NCBI RefSeq assembly: GCF_965661665.1
Contig: NZ_CBFIEO010000016.1
Location: 1-64,000 of the forward strand
Length of the DNA: 64,000 bases
DNA from: Cognatiyoonia sp965661665
GTDB taxonomy: Bacteria > Pseudomonadota > Alphaproteobacteria > Rhodobacterales > Rhodobacteraceae
Direction of reading: 5' to 3'
Positions 42,113 through 51,023 of this stretch are shown in pieces. Position 1 is the first letter of the stretch. Every line of letters begins with the position of its first letter. The notes below the pieces were generated by a model. The model made no database searches. It saw nothing but the letters and a program-made list of their open reading frames with translations, and was not told where the DNA came from. The translations under genes and the position numbers were made by a program.

Positions 42113-43558
42113 ATGAGACGCCATCGCAACGTAAAAATCGTCGCAACTCTTGGACCTGCTTCCAACGACTATGAGATGATCCGTGCTTTGCATGAGGCGG
42201 GCGCGGATGTGTTCCGTTTGAACATGAGCCACGGCGAACATGAAGAGATCAGAGCGCGCCATGCAATTATCCGTCAGGTTGAAAAAGACCTCGACAGCCC
42301 GATTGCGATTTTGGCGGATCTTCAGGGCCCAAAACTGCGGGTCGGGGCGTTTAAGAACGGCGAAGAGGAATTGGTCCCTGGCGCGTCGTTCCGCTTGGAC
42401 CTGAAACAGGATGAAGGAGATGTGACCCGCGTCTGCCTTCCACATCGGGAGATTTTCGATGCGTTGGAGCCGGGGTCACACCTTCTGGTTAACGACGGGA
42501 AGATCAAACTGCGTGTCAAAGATTGCGGCGCGGACTTTGCCGACTGTGAGGTGATCGTTGGTGGCACCATTTCCAACCGCAAGGGTGTCAACGTGCCCGA
42601 CGTGGTTCTGCCATTGGCCGCGCTTTCGGAAAAAGACCGCCGCGATCTGGAATTTGTGTGTGAGCTAGGCGTCGACTGGCTGGCCCTATCCTTCGTTCAG
42701 CGACCTGCCGACGTGGCAGAGGCGCGCGAATTGGCCAAGGGACGCGCTGCAATTCTGTCAAAGATCGAGAAACCGGCCGCTGTAAAAGCGTTTGATGAGA
42801 TCTTGGCGGCGTCCGATGGTATCATGGTTGCCCGCGGTGATCTTGGCGTCGAATTGCCTGTTCAAAACGTCCCGCCCATCCAAAAGCAATTGGTGCGCAA
42901 GTGTCGGACGGCAGCAAAGCCGGTGATCGTTGCTACACAGATGCTCGAATCCATGATCGACAGCCCAATGCCCACGCGGGCAGAGGTGTCTGACGTTGCC
43001 ACTGCGATTTATGAAGGCACAGATGCGATCATGTTGTCGGCTGAATCCGCTGCTGGCAGCTTCCCAATTGAAGCCGTGACAACGATGGACAATGTGGCGC
43101 GGGAAGTTGAAAGCGATCCAACCTATACCGACATCATCGAAGCCTCTCGGGTGGCCGAACGCACGACGGTTGCAGACGGCATCGTCGCTGCCGCCCGCGA
43201 AATCGCAGAAACCACCGACATCAAGGCGATTTGCTGTTTCTCCCAATCTGGCACGACAGCACTGCTAGTCGCGCGGGAACGCCCGCGCGTCCCGATTGTT
43301 GCGCTGACCAGCTATGTCAAAACTGCTCGTCGCCTTTGCCTGTCATGGGGCTGTAACTGCGCCGTTGTCGGAAAAGTGGGTCGCTTCAAGGAGGCCGTCA
43401 TTGCCGCTGTCCACGCTAGCCATGCGCAAGGCATGGTCACGAATGAGGACAAGGTCGTCGTCACAGCAGGTGTGCCGTTCAACACGCCTGGATCGACCAA
43501 CATTCTTCGTGTGGCGCCTTGCGACGAAAAGTTGATTTATCCGTCTGACTTTGAGTAG
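42113..43558 (+). CDS. pyk: Pyruvate kinase
   Basis: A 481-residue pyruvate kinase (phosphoenolpyruvate + ADP to pyruvate + ATP). It begins RRHRNVKIVATLGPAS, has the active-site AILSKIEKPAAVKAFDEIL (lysine and glutamate) and MVARGDLGVELPVQ, and the helix MLESMIDSPMPTRAEVSDVA. The C-terminal allosteric domain is complete. A GAAGGAAG site precedes ATG 42113. A small membrane-protein gene and the L35-L20 operon follow. Confidence 0.96.
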   Translation: MRRHRNVKIVATLGPASNDYEMIRALHEAGADVFRLNMSHGEHEEIRARHAIIRQVEKDLDSPIAILADLQGPKLRVGAFKNGEEELVPGASFRLDLKQDEGDVTRVCLPHREIFDALEPGSHLLVNDGKIKLRVKDCGADFADCEVIVGGTISNRKGVNVPDVVLPLAALSEKDRRDLEFVCELGVDWLALSFVQRPADVAEARELAKGRAAILSKIEKPAAVKAFDEILAASDGIMVARGDLGVELPVQNVPPIQKQLVRKCRTAAKPVIVATQMLESMIDSPMPTRAEVSDVATAIYEGTDAIMLSAESAAGSFPIEAVTTMDNVAREVESDPTYTDIIEASRVAERTTVADGIVAAAREIAETTDIKAICCFSQSGTTALLVARERPRVPIVALTSYVKTARRLCLSWGCNCAVVGKVGRFKEAVIAAVHASHAQGMVTNEDKVVVTAGVPFNTPGSTNILRVAPCDEKLIYPSDFE

Positions 43559-43593
43559 CGTTTTTACGAGCCTAATTTGGTGGGGGCCGTGGG

Positions 43594-43797
43594 ATGGATC
43601 CAGACCTGTTTTTCGTTCTGGGCGGTGCGTTGGTCTTTTTGATGATCCCTATCATCCTAAGCGCGATTATTGACGGCCGCACGCCACGAACACCGGCTTT
43701 GGTCGCTTTGATTGCAGGGATCATGATTTTTTTGCGGTCAGTGGAAGACCCGGCTCATACTCCGTCAGAACATACCTCGATACAGCCGCACGCGTGA
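43594..43797 (+). CDS. Small two-span membrane protein
   Basis: A 67-residue protein of unknown function with two hydrophobic spans (about 6-26 and 34-50; LFFVLGGALVFLMIPIILSA and ALVALIAGIMIFL) and a short polar tail. A GGTGGGGGCC stretch precedes ATG 43594. It lies 35 bp after pyk, presumably on the same message. Confidence 0.72.
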   Translation: MDPDLFFVLGGALVFLMIPIILSAIIDGRTPRTPALVALIAGIMIFLRSVEDPAHTPSEHTSIQPHA

Positions 43798-43825
43798 TTG
43801 GGAAATACCTCAACTAATTCCGTGC

Positions 43826-43854
43826 TTGCCATAGCGCGATTCCCCTTCTATATG
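43826..43854 (+). promoter_or_regulatory. Sigma-70-type promoter of rpmI-rplT
   Basis: TTGCCA (43826-43831), a 17-bp spacer and TATATG (43849-43854) form a good housekeeping promoter, about 78 bp before the rpmI start. This leaves an untranslated leader of roughly 70 bases. Confidence 0.6.
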
Positions 43855-43931
43855 GCGCTTCTAAACCCGCACGTCCGGCCAATATGGCATGCCGAGGCGC
43901 GCGATTCGACCGACCTAGATAGGAGACGGAA

Positions 43932-44132
43932 ATGCCTAAGATGAAGACAAAATCGAGCTGCAAAAAGCGGTTCAAAGTGACGGCCTCTGGCCGTGTGGTG
44001 GCTGGCCAAGCTGGTAAGCGTCACGGCATGATCAAACGCACAAACAAGTTCCTGCGCAATGCGCGTGGCACAACAACGTTGTCAAAGGCTGATGAAGGTA
44101 TCATCAAGCCAATGATGCCGTATTCACGTTAA
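43932..44132 (+). CDS. rpmI: 50S ribosomal protein L35
   Basis: A 66-residue L35 with the standard PKMKTKSSCKKRFKVTASG start, RHGMIKRTNKFLRNARGT and a C-terminal IKPMMPYSR. A TAGGAGA site precedes ATG 43932. rplT follows after 18 bp. infC, which precedes this pair in many bacteria, is not here. Confidence 0.97.
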   Translation: MPKMKTKSSCKKRFKVTASGRVVAGQAGKRHGMIKRTNKFLRNARGTTTLSKADEGIIKPMMPYSR

Positions 44133-44150
44133 GCTAGGGGAATTTGAGTC

Positions 44151-44510
44151 ATGCGCGTAAAAGGCGGAACAGTCACACATCGACGTCACAAAAAAGTCCT
44201 TGATGCTGCGAAAGGTTATTATGACCGTCGCTCCAAGACTTTCAAAGTTGCAAAGCAGGCCGTCGACAAAGCGAACCAATATGCAACCCGCGACCGTCAT
44301 AACCGCAAGCGGAACTTTCGTTCCTTGTGGATTCAGCGGATCAACGCTGGTGTTCGTGCGGTTGATGCTGAACTGAACTATTCAAAGTTCATCAACGGCC
44401 TGACAAAGGCTGGCATCGAAGTGGACCGCAAGGTTCTAGCCGATCTGGCCGTGAACGAACCAGAGGCATTCGCTGCGATCGTTGGCAAAGCCAAGGATGC
44501 GATGGCCTAA
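44151..44510 (+). CDS. rplT: 50S ribosomal protein L20
   Basis: A 119-residue L20, an early 50S assembly protein. It has the typical RRHKKVLDAAKGYY, then RDRHNRKRNFRSLWIQRINA and a C-terminal GIEVDRKVLADLAVNEPEAF. Length is normal. In gammaproteobacteria L20 represses its own operon through the leader; whether the short leader here does so is unknown. A strong terminator follows. Confidence 0.97.
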   Translation: MRVKGGTVTHRRHKKVLDAAKGYYDRRSKTFKVAKQAVDKANQYATRDRHNRKRNFRSLWIQRINAGVRAVDAELNYSKFINGLTKAGIEVDRKVLADLAVNEPEAFAAIVGKAKDAMA

Positions 44511-44532
44511 GCCAAGTGTCATTCTAGAGAAT

Positions 44533-44567
44533 AAGGGCCGTCCTGTTGGGCGGCCCTTTCTTTTTCT
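44533..44567 (+). terminator. Intrinsic terminator of rpmI-rplT
   Basis: AAGGGCCGTCC, a four-base loop and GGGCGGCCCTT form a strong stem running directly into TTTCTTTTT, about 23 bp after rplT. Confidence 0.9.
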
Positions 44568-44620
44568 GGCATGTCGAAAAAATGCACCGAAAACGCCCGA
44601 CGAAACTGGGCCTCTGTTCT

Positions 44621-45193
44621 TTATTCGACTGTTTCCATGTCCGCTGGGGCGTCTTCGCGCGGCTCACGGGGTGGGCGTCCAACAACATCGCGCAGTTCAT
44701 CCAGTTCAATGAAGTTGTCGCACTGGCGACGCAGCTCATCCGCGATCATCGGCGGTTGGCTACGAATTGTGGAGACAACCGAAACCCGAACGCCTTGACG
44801 CTGCAGCGATTCAACCAGCGGGCGGAAATCGCCGTCGCCGGAGAAAATCACTGCATGGTCAATATGCGGCGCAAGCTCCATCGCATCGACGGTCAATTCG
44901 ATGTCCATGTTTCCTTTGACCTTGCGGCGGCCCATGCTGTCAGTGAATTCTTTGGCCGGTTTCGTCACCATTGAGAAACCGTTGTAGTGCAGCCAATCCA
45001 CGAGCGGTCTGATTGGTGAGTATTCGTCATTCTCTAGCAAAGCGGTGTAGTAGAATGCGCGCAGCAATTTTCCGCGTCGCATAAACTCCTGCCGAAGCAA
45101 TTTGTAGTCGATGTCGAACCCGAGCGACTTGGCAGCCGCGTACAGGTTTGACCCATCGATGAAGAGCGCCAAGCGCTCGTCACGATAAAACAT
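44621..45193 (-). CDS. NYN domain protein (LabA/DUF88-like)
   Basis: A 190-residue NYN-domain (PIN-like) protein, a predicted metal-dependent ribonuclease. Acidic residues expected at the active site are in LALFIDGSNLYAA, KGNMDIELTVDAM and VIFSGDGDFRPLV. An acidic, proline-rich tail follows (about 170-190). I chose ATG 45193 because an AAGGGA site precedes it and homology begins there. RNA substrate is unknown. It is divergent from folK (93 bp). Confidence 0.87.
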   Translation of the reverse strand: MFYRDERLALFIDGSNLYAAAKSLGFDIDYKLLRQEFMRRGKLLRAFYYTALLENDEYSPIRPLVDWLHYNGFSMVTKPAKEFTDSMGRRKVKGNMDIELTVDAMELAPHIDHAVIFSGDGDFRPLVESLQRQGVRVSVVSTIRSQPPMIADELRRQCDNFIELDELRDVVGRPPREPREDAPADMETVE

Positions 45194-45286
45194 AATCTGT
45201 CCCTTCGATTTTACGCTTTGCTTTGTCCGTGAGTGAATGAAAGAAATAAGATTTGCAAAGCCCATATAGTGTAAGGATTTTGTGAC

Positions 45287-45877
45287 ATGACTCAAGCCAA
45301 GCGTACTATACGAAAGGTTAGAATGGGCTTAATTTGCACCGGCAGTAACGTAGATTCTGCCTGGGGGTCGCCGCTTGAAACAACTCAAAATTGTTTTGAG
45401 GTGCTTGAAGCCAAGCTCAACACACGAATCAAAAGAAGCCAGTCTTATGCGTCAGCGGCCTATCCAGCCGGTTCCGGTCCTGACTTTGTAAATGCCGCGG
45501 GTGCTTTTGAGACGGATCTGCCAGCGGATGATATTCTTAAAGTGTTGCACGAGGTGGAGGCAGAGGCAGATCGGCTGCGGGAGGTCCGCTGGGGGCCGCG
45601 CACGCTGGACGTCGATCTCATTGGGTTGGCGGATGTGGTCCTACCCGACATGGACATCTGGCGCTATTGGGCAGACTTGCCTGCTAATCGCCAGATGGTT
45701 GAAACGCCCTCGGACGTCGTTTTGCCGCACCCGCGGGTGCAAGATCGCGCCTTTGCGCTGGTGCCTTTGTGCGATGTAGCGCCTGATTGGGTTCATCCGG
45801 TGCTCGGCAAATCACTTGTGGCGCTTCGAGACGCGCTCGATCCGCGAGAAATCAACGCGATCACGCCTGCGGACTAG
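45287..45877 (+). CDS. folK: 6-hydroxymethyl-7,8-dihydropterin pyrophosphokinase
   Basis: A 196-residue HPPK, which transfers pyrophosphate from ATP to 6-hydroxymethyl-dihydropterin in folate synthesis. Motifs are LICTGSNVDS (usual form ALGSN), FVNAAGAFETDL, the catalytic RWGPRTLDVDLIGLA, and the late LPHPRVQDRAFALVPL. The first 12 or so residues (TQAKRTIRKVRM) are extra; a start at the ATG encoding residue 13 is possible. Confidence 0.9.
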   Translation: MTQAKRTIRKVRMGLICTGSNVDSAWGSPLETTQNCFEVLEAKLNTRIKRSQSYASAAYPAGSGPDFVNAAGAFETDLPADDILKVLHEVEAEADRLREVRWGPRTLDVDLIGLADVVLPDMDIWRYWADLPANRQMVETPSDVVLPHPRVQDRAFALVPLCDVAPDWVHPVLGKSLVALRDALDPREINAITPAD

Positions 45878-45959
45878 CTGCCGAATCCCCTTGTGTTTTT
45901 CAGGCCGTGCCCCTATGTGCAGGGCTTCTTGAGACCTTTTTGCGTATTGGAGCATCAAT

Positions 45960-46313
45960 ATGGCCCGCGTCACCGTAGAAGATTGCGTCGACAAAGTTCC
46001 CAACCGTTTTGAGTTGGTAATGCTTGCTGCGCATCGTGCCCGCGAAATTTCTGCCGGTTCTCCGATCACTGTGGACCGCGACAACGACAAGAACCCTGTC
46101 GTATCCTTGCGCGAAATCGCGGATGAAACGCAGCAAGCGGATGATTTGCGCGAGCGTATGATCGAAGCGAACCAGACACAGATCGAAGAAGATCTGCCAG
46201 AAGAAGACAGCATGTCCCTTCTTATGGGTGCTGAGGCTGACAAGCCTGCCGAAGATGACATGTCAGAAGAAAACCTTCTGCGCGCATTGATGGAAGCTCA
46301 AGGGCCGCGCTAA
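45960..46313 (+). CDS. rpoZ: RNA polymerase omega subunit
   Basis: A 117-residue omega subunit, which assists assembly of RNA polymerase and in proteobacteria forms part of the ppGpp site. It shows MARVTVEDCVDKVPNRFELV, AAHRAREISAG and NPVVSLREIAD. The acidic C-terminal extension is usual for alphaproteobacteria. A TTGGAG site lies upstream. The (p)ppGpp synthetase gene follows after 34 bp, the conserved rpoZ-rsh pairing. Confidence 0.96.
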   Translation: MARVTVEDCVDKVPNRFELVMLAAHRAREISAGSPITVDRDNDKNPVVSLREIADETQQADDLRERMIEANQTQIEEDLPEEDSMSLLMGAEADKPAEDDMSEENLLRALMEAQGPR

Positions 46314-46347
46314 GACCAGGCCCACCGCTTGAAGGTGCAGGACCAGA

Positions 46348-48480
46348 ATGACCACAGCTGACGATCTGATTGGGCTGGTCCGCACCTACAACCCCCGCAC
46401 CAACGCTAAAATGCTTGCCGAGGCTTATGCCTTCGGTGAGCAAATGCACGACGGCCAAATGCGCCAGTCGGGGGAGCCTTATTTCACCCACCCGGTCGCT
46501 GTTGCGATGCTGTTGGCAGAACAGCAGATGGATGACGCGACCATTGTTACTGCTCTGTTGCACGACACGATTGAGGATACCAAAGCCTCCTACGCCGAAG
46601 TGCAAAAGCGGTTTGGTCGTGAAATTGCCGATTTGGTCGATGGCGTCACGAAGCTGACGAACCTCCAACTGCATTCTACTGAGACCAAACAGGCCGAAAA
46701 CTTCCGCAAGCTCTTCATGGCGACCAGCCGCGATCTGCGCGTCACATTGGTCAAACTCGCCGACCGTCTGCACAACATGCGCACCATCAAGGCGATGAAG
46801 CCCGAAAAGCAGGCGCAAAAGTCGCGGGAGACGATGGATATCTATGCGCCGCTCGCCGGCCGCATGGGTATGCAATGGATGCGCGAAGAGCTGGAAGACC
46901 TTGCCTTCCGCGTGCTCAACCCCGAAGGCCGCAACTCAATCATCCGGCGTTTTATCACCCTACAGCGTGAGTCTGGCGACGTGATTCAGAGGATCACAGC
47001 GGACATGCGCGTTGAGTTAGAAAAGGCAGGCATTCAAGCGGAAGTGATGGGCCGCGCCAAAAAGCCTTACTCTATCTGGCGTAAGATGGAAGAAAAGCAA
47101 CAAAGCTTTGGCCGCTTATCGGATATCTACGGTTTCCGGATCATCACGGCTACCGAAGCGGATTGCTACCGTGTGCTCGGCGCCATTCATCAACGTTGGC
47201 GCGCTGTTCCCGGCCGCTTCAAAGACTACATCAGCCAACCCAAGACAAACGGTTATCGCTCCATCCACACCACAGTGTCTGGCCGCGATGGTAAGCGCGT
47301 CGAGGTTCAAATCCGCACCCGCGAAATGCACGAAGTGGCCGAAACAGGTGTGGCCGCCCATTGGTCATACCGCGATGGTGAGCGGGTGGAGAACCAGTTT
47401 GCCGTCGATCCTGTCCAGTGGATTTCGTCGCTGACAGAACGGTTTGATGGTGATGAAGATCACGATGAATTCCTCGAAGCGGTCAAGCTTGAGATGTATT
47501 CAGACCAAGTGTTCTGCTTCACGCCAAAGGGTGATGTGATCAAGCTGCCCCGCGGCGCAACACCGCTTGATTTTGCCTATGCTATCCACACGCGGATTGG
47601 CTCGGCCTGCGTCGGCGCGAAAGTGGACGGCATCCGCGTTCCACTTTGGACGCGCCTCAAGAACGGCCAATCCATTGAAGTCATCACGGCAGAAGGGCAA
47701 ACGCCGCAAGCCACGTGGATCGACATTGCCGTCACAGGCCGCGCCAAAGCGGCCATTCGCAAGTCCTTGCGCGAAGAGGATCGGGGTCGCTTCGTCCGCC
47801 TTGGTCGCGAATTGACACGAGTGGCATTTGAAAACATCGGCAAAAAGGCAACCGACAAAGCCTTGAGCACCGCCGCCAAGATGATGGCCTACGAAGACGT
47901 CGATGATCTCCTGTGGAGCCTTGGAAGCGCTGAAGTGAGCGCACGGGAAGTGGTGGCTGCGATCTATCCCAAACTGGCCGAACGGCGCGGCGATGAGATC
48001 GACCAAGGCCGCGCGATCGTTGGTCTGGACTCAAACCAAACCCACAGACGTGCACGCTGTTGCCAGCCAATCCCGGGCGAGCGCATCGTCGGCATCGCCT
48101 TCCGCGGGCAGGGCGTTGTGCTGCATACCATCGATTGCGAAGCGCTTGTTCAGTATGAAGAGCAGCCCGACCGTTGGATTGATCTGTATTGGCAGGATGG
48201 CCACCACAAGTCTGTAAACGCCGTATCGATCGACATTTCGATCAGCAATGACACTGGTGTCCTCGGCAGAATATGCACATTGATTGGCGAACAAGCCGCA
48301 AATATTTCAGATTTGCGCTTTATAGATCGGAAACCGGACTATTATCGATTGTTGATAGACGTGGATCTAAGTGACACAGAACATCTGCACCGCGTGATGA
48401 CCGCGTTGGAAGCAGACAGCGCCGTGTCATCCGTGATCCGCAAGCGTGACCCCGCGCTGGCAAATGTGAAAGACAGTTAA
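46348..48480 (+). CDS. rsh: Bifunctional (p)ppGpp synthetase/hydrolase (Rsh/SpoT)
   Basis: A 710-residue long RelA/SpoT homologue governing the stringent response. The hydrolase HD domain is intact (about 40-190, with FTHPVAVAMLLAEQ and TALLHDTIEDT). A synthetase domain follows (about 235-345, with YSIWRKMEEKQQSF and SIHTTVSGRDGKRVEVQIR), then TGS (PKGDVIKLPRGATPLDFAYA) and a C-terminal ACT domain (DTGVLGRICTLIGEQ). It is the single Rsh type expected in alphaproteobacteria. Downstream genes continue on the same strand. Confidence 0.95.
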   Translation: MTTADDLIGLVRTYNPRTNAKMLAEAYAFGEQMHDGQMRQSGEPYFTHPVAVAMLLAEQQMDDATIVTALLHDTIEDTKASYAEVQKRFGREIADLVDGVTKLTNLQLHSTETKQAENFRKLFMATSRDLRVTLVKLADRLHNMRTIKAMKPEKQAQKSRETMDIYAPLAGRMGMQWMREELEDLAFRVLNPEGRNSIIRRFITLQRESGDVIQRITADMRVELEKAGIQAEVMGRAKKPYSIWRKMEEKQQSFGRLSDIYGFRIITATEADCYRVLGAIHQRWRAVPGRFKDYISQPKTNGYRSIHTTVSGRDGKRVEVQIRTREMHEVAETGVAAHWSYRDGERVENQFAVDPVQWISSLTERFDGDEDHDEFLEAVKLEMYSDQVFCFTPKGDVIKLPRGATPLDFAYAIHTRIGSACVGAKVDGIRVPLWTRLKNGQSIEVITAEGQTPQATWIDIAVTGRAKAAIRKSLREEDRGRFVRLGRELTRVAFENIGKKATDKALSTAAKMMAYEDVDDLLWSLGSAEVSAREVVAAIYPKLAERRGDEIDQGRAIVGLDSNQTHRRARCCQPIPGERIVGIAFRGQGVVLHTIDCEALVQYEEQPDRWIDLYWQDGHHKSVNAVSIDISISNDTGVLGRICTLIGEQAANISDLRFIDRKPDYYRLLIDVDLSDTEHLHRVMTALEADSAVSSVIRKRDPALANVKDS

Positions 48481-48492
48481 GGAACCTCTGTA

Positions 48493-49146
48493 TTGGTTTT
48501 CAAACGTAGGGATAGACGGCCGATCTGGAAGATCGTTTCGGAATTCATCTATCCCAAAGGCGGATGGGCCCGCGCGTTTGAATACGTCAAGCACCGCGTG
48601 AGACGCTTGCCGGACACGCCGGAGAAAATCGCACGAGGCGTTATGGCTGGTGTGGCGACAACCTTTACCCCGTTCTTTGGCCTTCACTTCGTCGTCGCTG
48701 CTGTTTTGGCCAAACTGATGCGCGGCAACATGCTTGCGGCGCTTATGGCGACTTTCTTTGGCAACCCTTTGACCTATTTGCCGATTGCTTGGACCTCCCT
48801 CACAACAGGACATTGGTTGCTTGGGACAAACCTTGATCGGGAGATGTTGCGCGAAGGCGGGCGCGGGGCCTGCAACCTTGGGTGCCAGTTTTCCACCGCC
48901 TTAAACGATCTATGGCACAACTTCCTAGCCTTGTTCACTGCGGATAAGATGGATTGGACTGGCCTTTCCATTTTCTATGATGAGACGTTCTACCCGTTCA
49001 TGGTCGGCTCCTTGATCGCCGGTGCTATTGCGGGCGTGATCGCCTATTATGTCACCTTGCCACTGGTCGCGGCTTACCAAAACCGTCGCCGCAAAGTGCT
49101 ACGTGAAAAGCTAAAAAAGCTCGGAAAACCGGACCTTTCAGACTGA
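48493..49146 (+). CDS. DUF2062 membrane protein
   Basis: A 217-residue DUF2062 protein with membrane segments around residues 50-110 and 160-195, including ARGVMAGVATTFTPFFGLHF and FFGNPLTYLPIAW, the family core. Function is unknown. The start is TTG 48493, with an AAGGAACC site upstream and no better ATG; the start MVFKRRDRRPIW fits relatives. It sits between rsh and pdxJ as in other Rhodobacteraceae. Confidence 0.85.
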   Translation: MVFKRRDRRPIWKIVSEFIYPKGGWARAFEYVKHRVRRLPDTPEKIARGVMAGVATTFTPFFGLHFVVAAVLAKLMRGNMLAALMATFFGNPLTYLPIAWTSLTTGHWLLGTNLDREMLREGGRGACNLGCQFSTALNDLWHNFLALFTADKMDWTGLSIFYDETFYPFMVGSLIAGAIAGVIAYYVTLPLVAAYQNRRRKVLREKLKKLGKPDLSD

Positions 49147-49197
49147 CACTGGTGGGAGTTCGGTTTACTCTTTGCCAAACCTCAAAGGAGAAAAGCG

Positions 49198-49938
49198 ATG
49201 TCATCGCTGAGACTAGGTGTGAACATTGATCACGTGGCCACGGTGCGGAACGCGCGCGGTGGTGTGGTGCCTGATCCGGTTCGAGCAGCAAAGCTGGCGG
49301 AGGAGGCTGGAGCCGATGGCATCACAGCGCACTTGCGGGAGGATCGCCGCCATATCTCTGACGCTGATATCGAGGCTTTGGTAGAGGCACTCACCGTTCC
49401 GCTGAACTTCGAAATGGCAGCAACGGAGGAGATGCAGCAGATCGCCCTGCGGCACAAACCACACGCCGTTTGTATCGTGCCAGAGAAACGCGAAGAGCGG
49501 ACGACAGAAGGCGGTTTGGACGTCGCACGCGATGAAAACCGGCTGGCGCACTTTGTGGCGCCCTTGCGCGATATGGGCAGCCGCGTGTCGCTCTTCATCG
49601 CTGCTGACAAACGCCAAGTCGACGCCGCGCACCGTGTTGGGGCGGAGGTGATTGAGCTTCATTCTGGGGCCTACTGCGACGCCCATGATGAGGGCGATTA
49701 TGACACGCGTGACCGCGAATTGGACGCGATGCGGGAGATGTCCTCTTACGCCCATTCACTGGGCCTTGAGGTCCACGTCGGTCACGGCCTGACCTACGAC
49801 ACTGTGAAACCTGTCGCCGTATTTCCAGAGGTGATGGAACTCAACATCGGGCATTTCTTGATTGGCGAAAGCATCTTCCGTGGGTTGGGGCCAGCCATCT
49901 TTGAAATGCGCCGCTTGATGGATGAGGCCCGCGCGTGA
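49198..49938 (+). CDS. pdxJ: Pyridoxine 5'-phosphate synthase
   Basis: A 246-residue PdxJ TIM barrel, which condenses 1-deoxyxylulose-5-phosphate with 3-amino-2-oxopropyl phosphate to form vitamin B6. Family segments are LRLGVNIDHVATVRNARG, GADGITAHLREDRRHI, VIELHSGAYCDAHD and MELNIGHFLIGES. CAAAGGAG precedes ATG 49198. Its stop overlaps the next start (GTGA). Confidence 0.96.
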   Translation: MSSLRLGVNIDHVATVRNARGGVVPDPVRAAKLAEEAGADGITAHLREDRRHISDADIEALVEALTVPLNFEMAATEEMQQIALRHKPHAVCIVPEKREERTTEGGLDVARDENRLAHFVAPLRDMGSRVSLFIAADKRQVDAAHRVGAEVIELHSGAYCDAHDEGDYDTRDRELDAMREMSSYAHSLGLEVHVGHGLTYDTVKPVAVFPEVMELNIGHFLIGESIFRGLGPAIFEMRRLMDEARA

Positions 49939-50558
49939 TTACGCCAGAGTTTGCCCTTATCTGGGTCGCATGGCTCCTCGCCGGCGGCTCCCCCGGTCCT
50001 GCTACGATGGGGATTGCAGGCTCTGCAAGGACAGCAGGGCGTCCGTCCGCTTTGGCCTTTGTCTTGGGCATCCTTGCTGGGTCGGCCAGTTGGGGCATCG
50101 CCGCAGCGCTGGGTTTGGCCGCAATTATGCTGGCAAACGCTTGGGTGTTCGAGGTTATCCGCTATATTGGTGCGGCTTACCTTGCCTGGCTGGCGCTGAA
50201 AGCGCTGAAAAGTGGGGTGAAGCCTGATGCGGCAAAACTTGGAACCCCATTTAGCGGTAGCCTGCGGTCCTTATTCACCAAAGGGGCAGGCATTCACATC
50301 ACCAATCCCAAGGCCATCCTCAGCTGGGGGTCGATCTATGCGATCGTGGCCCCTGCCGACGCGAGTGTATTCATGCTGCTTGGCTATTTCGGAATGCTCT
50401 ATGCCGGATGGATCCTGATCTTTATCGGCTACGCCTTCCTCTTTTCATCAGCCCGCGTCCTCACCGCCTACGCCTGCGCACGGCGCTGGTTCGACCTTGC
50501 CTTCGCTGGTTTCTTTGGCTTCGCATCCATCAGTATTCTGACGGCCCGCTTGCAATGA
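49935..50558 (+). CDS. LysE family translocator
   Basis: A 207-residue membrane protein of the LysE/RhtB exporter family with about six spans. It shows WLLAGGSPGPATMGIAGSA at the start (usual SPGPxxL/M motif), SWGIAAALGLAAIM and FTKGAGIHITNPKAILSW (conserved NPKA). It probably exports an amino acid; substrate is unknown. The GTG start overlaps the pdxJ stop by 4 bp and its stop overlaps the acpS start (ATGA). Confidence 0.87.
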   Translation: MITPEFALIWVAWLLAGGSPGPATMGIAGSARTAGRPSALAFVLGILAGSASWGIAAALGLAAIMLANAWVFEVIRYIGAAYLAWLALKALKSGVKPDAAKLGTPFSGSLRSLFTKGAGIHITNPKAILSWGSIYAIVAPADASVFMLLGYFGMLYAGWILIFIGYAFLFSSARVLTAYACARRWFDLAFAGFFGFASISILTARLQ

Positions 50559-50971
50559 TCTTGGGCGTTGGAACGGATTTAGCGAATATCGAACGGATCC
50601 AAGGGACCTTGGATCGGTTCGGCGACAGGTTCCGTAACCGCGTCTTCACAGAGATTGAGCAAAACAAGGCCGAACGCCGCAAGGATGTAGCTGGCACCTA
50701 TGCCAAGCGTTGGGCCGCCAAGGAAGCCTGTTCCAAGGCATTGGGCACGGGTTTGCGCATGGGCATTTCATGGCGCGATATGGCGGTTAGCAATCTGCGC
50801 AGCGGCCAACCCGTGATGGAATTGACGGGCTGGGCCAAAGAGCGGTTGGACGAGATGACACCGGACGGTCTCGAAGCGATCATCCACGTCACGCTGACTG
50901 ACGATCACCCTTGGGCCCAAGCCTTCGTCGTGATCGAAGCCAGACCCATTCGCGATGGCGGCAATGCTTGA
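50555..50971 (+). CDS. acpS: Holo-[acyl-carrier-protein] synthase
   Basis: A 138-residue AcpS that attaches 4'-phosphopantetheine to acyl carrier protein. It begins ILGVGTDLANIERI (magnesium-binding aspartate) and has RWAAKEACSKALGTGLRMG with the catalytic WAAKEA glutamate. ATG 50555 overlaps the LysE stop by 4 bp and is the only start consistent with the family. Confidence 0.95.
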   Translation: MILGVGTDLANIERIQGTLDRFGDRFRNRVFTEIEQNKAERRKDVAGTYAKRWAAKEACSKALGTGLRMGISWRDMAVSNLRSGQPVMELTGWAKERLDEMTPDGLEAIIHVTLTDDHPWAQAFVVIEARPIRDGGNA

Positions 50972-51023
50972 CAGGCGCGTGCGTGGACCGCATGTAGCGC
51001 CAAACCTGATGAGGACGAATTGA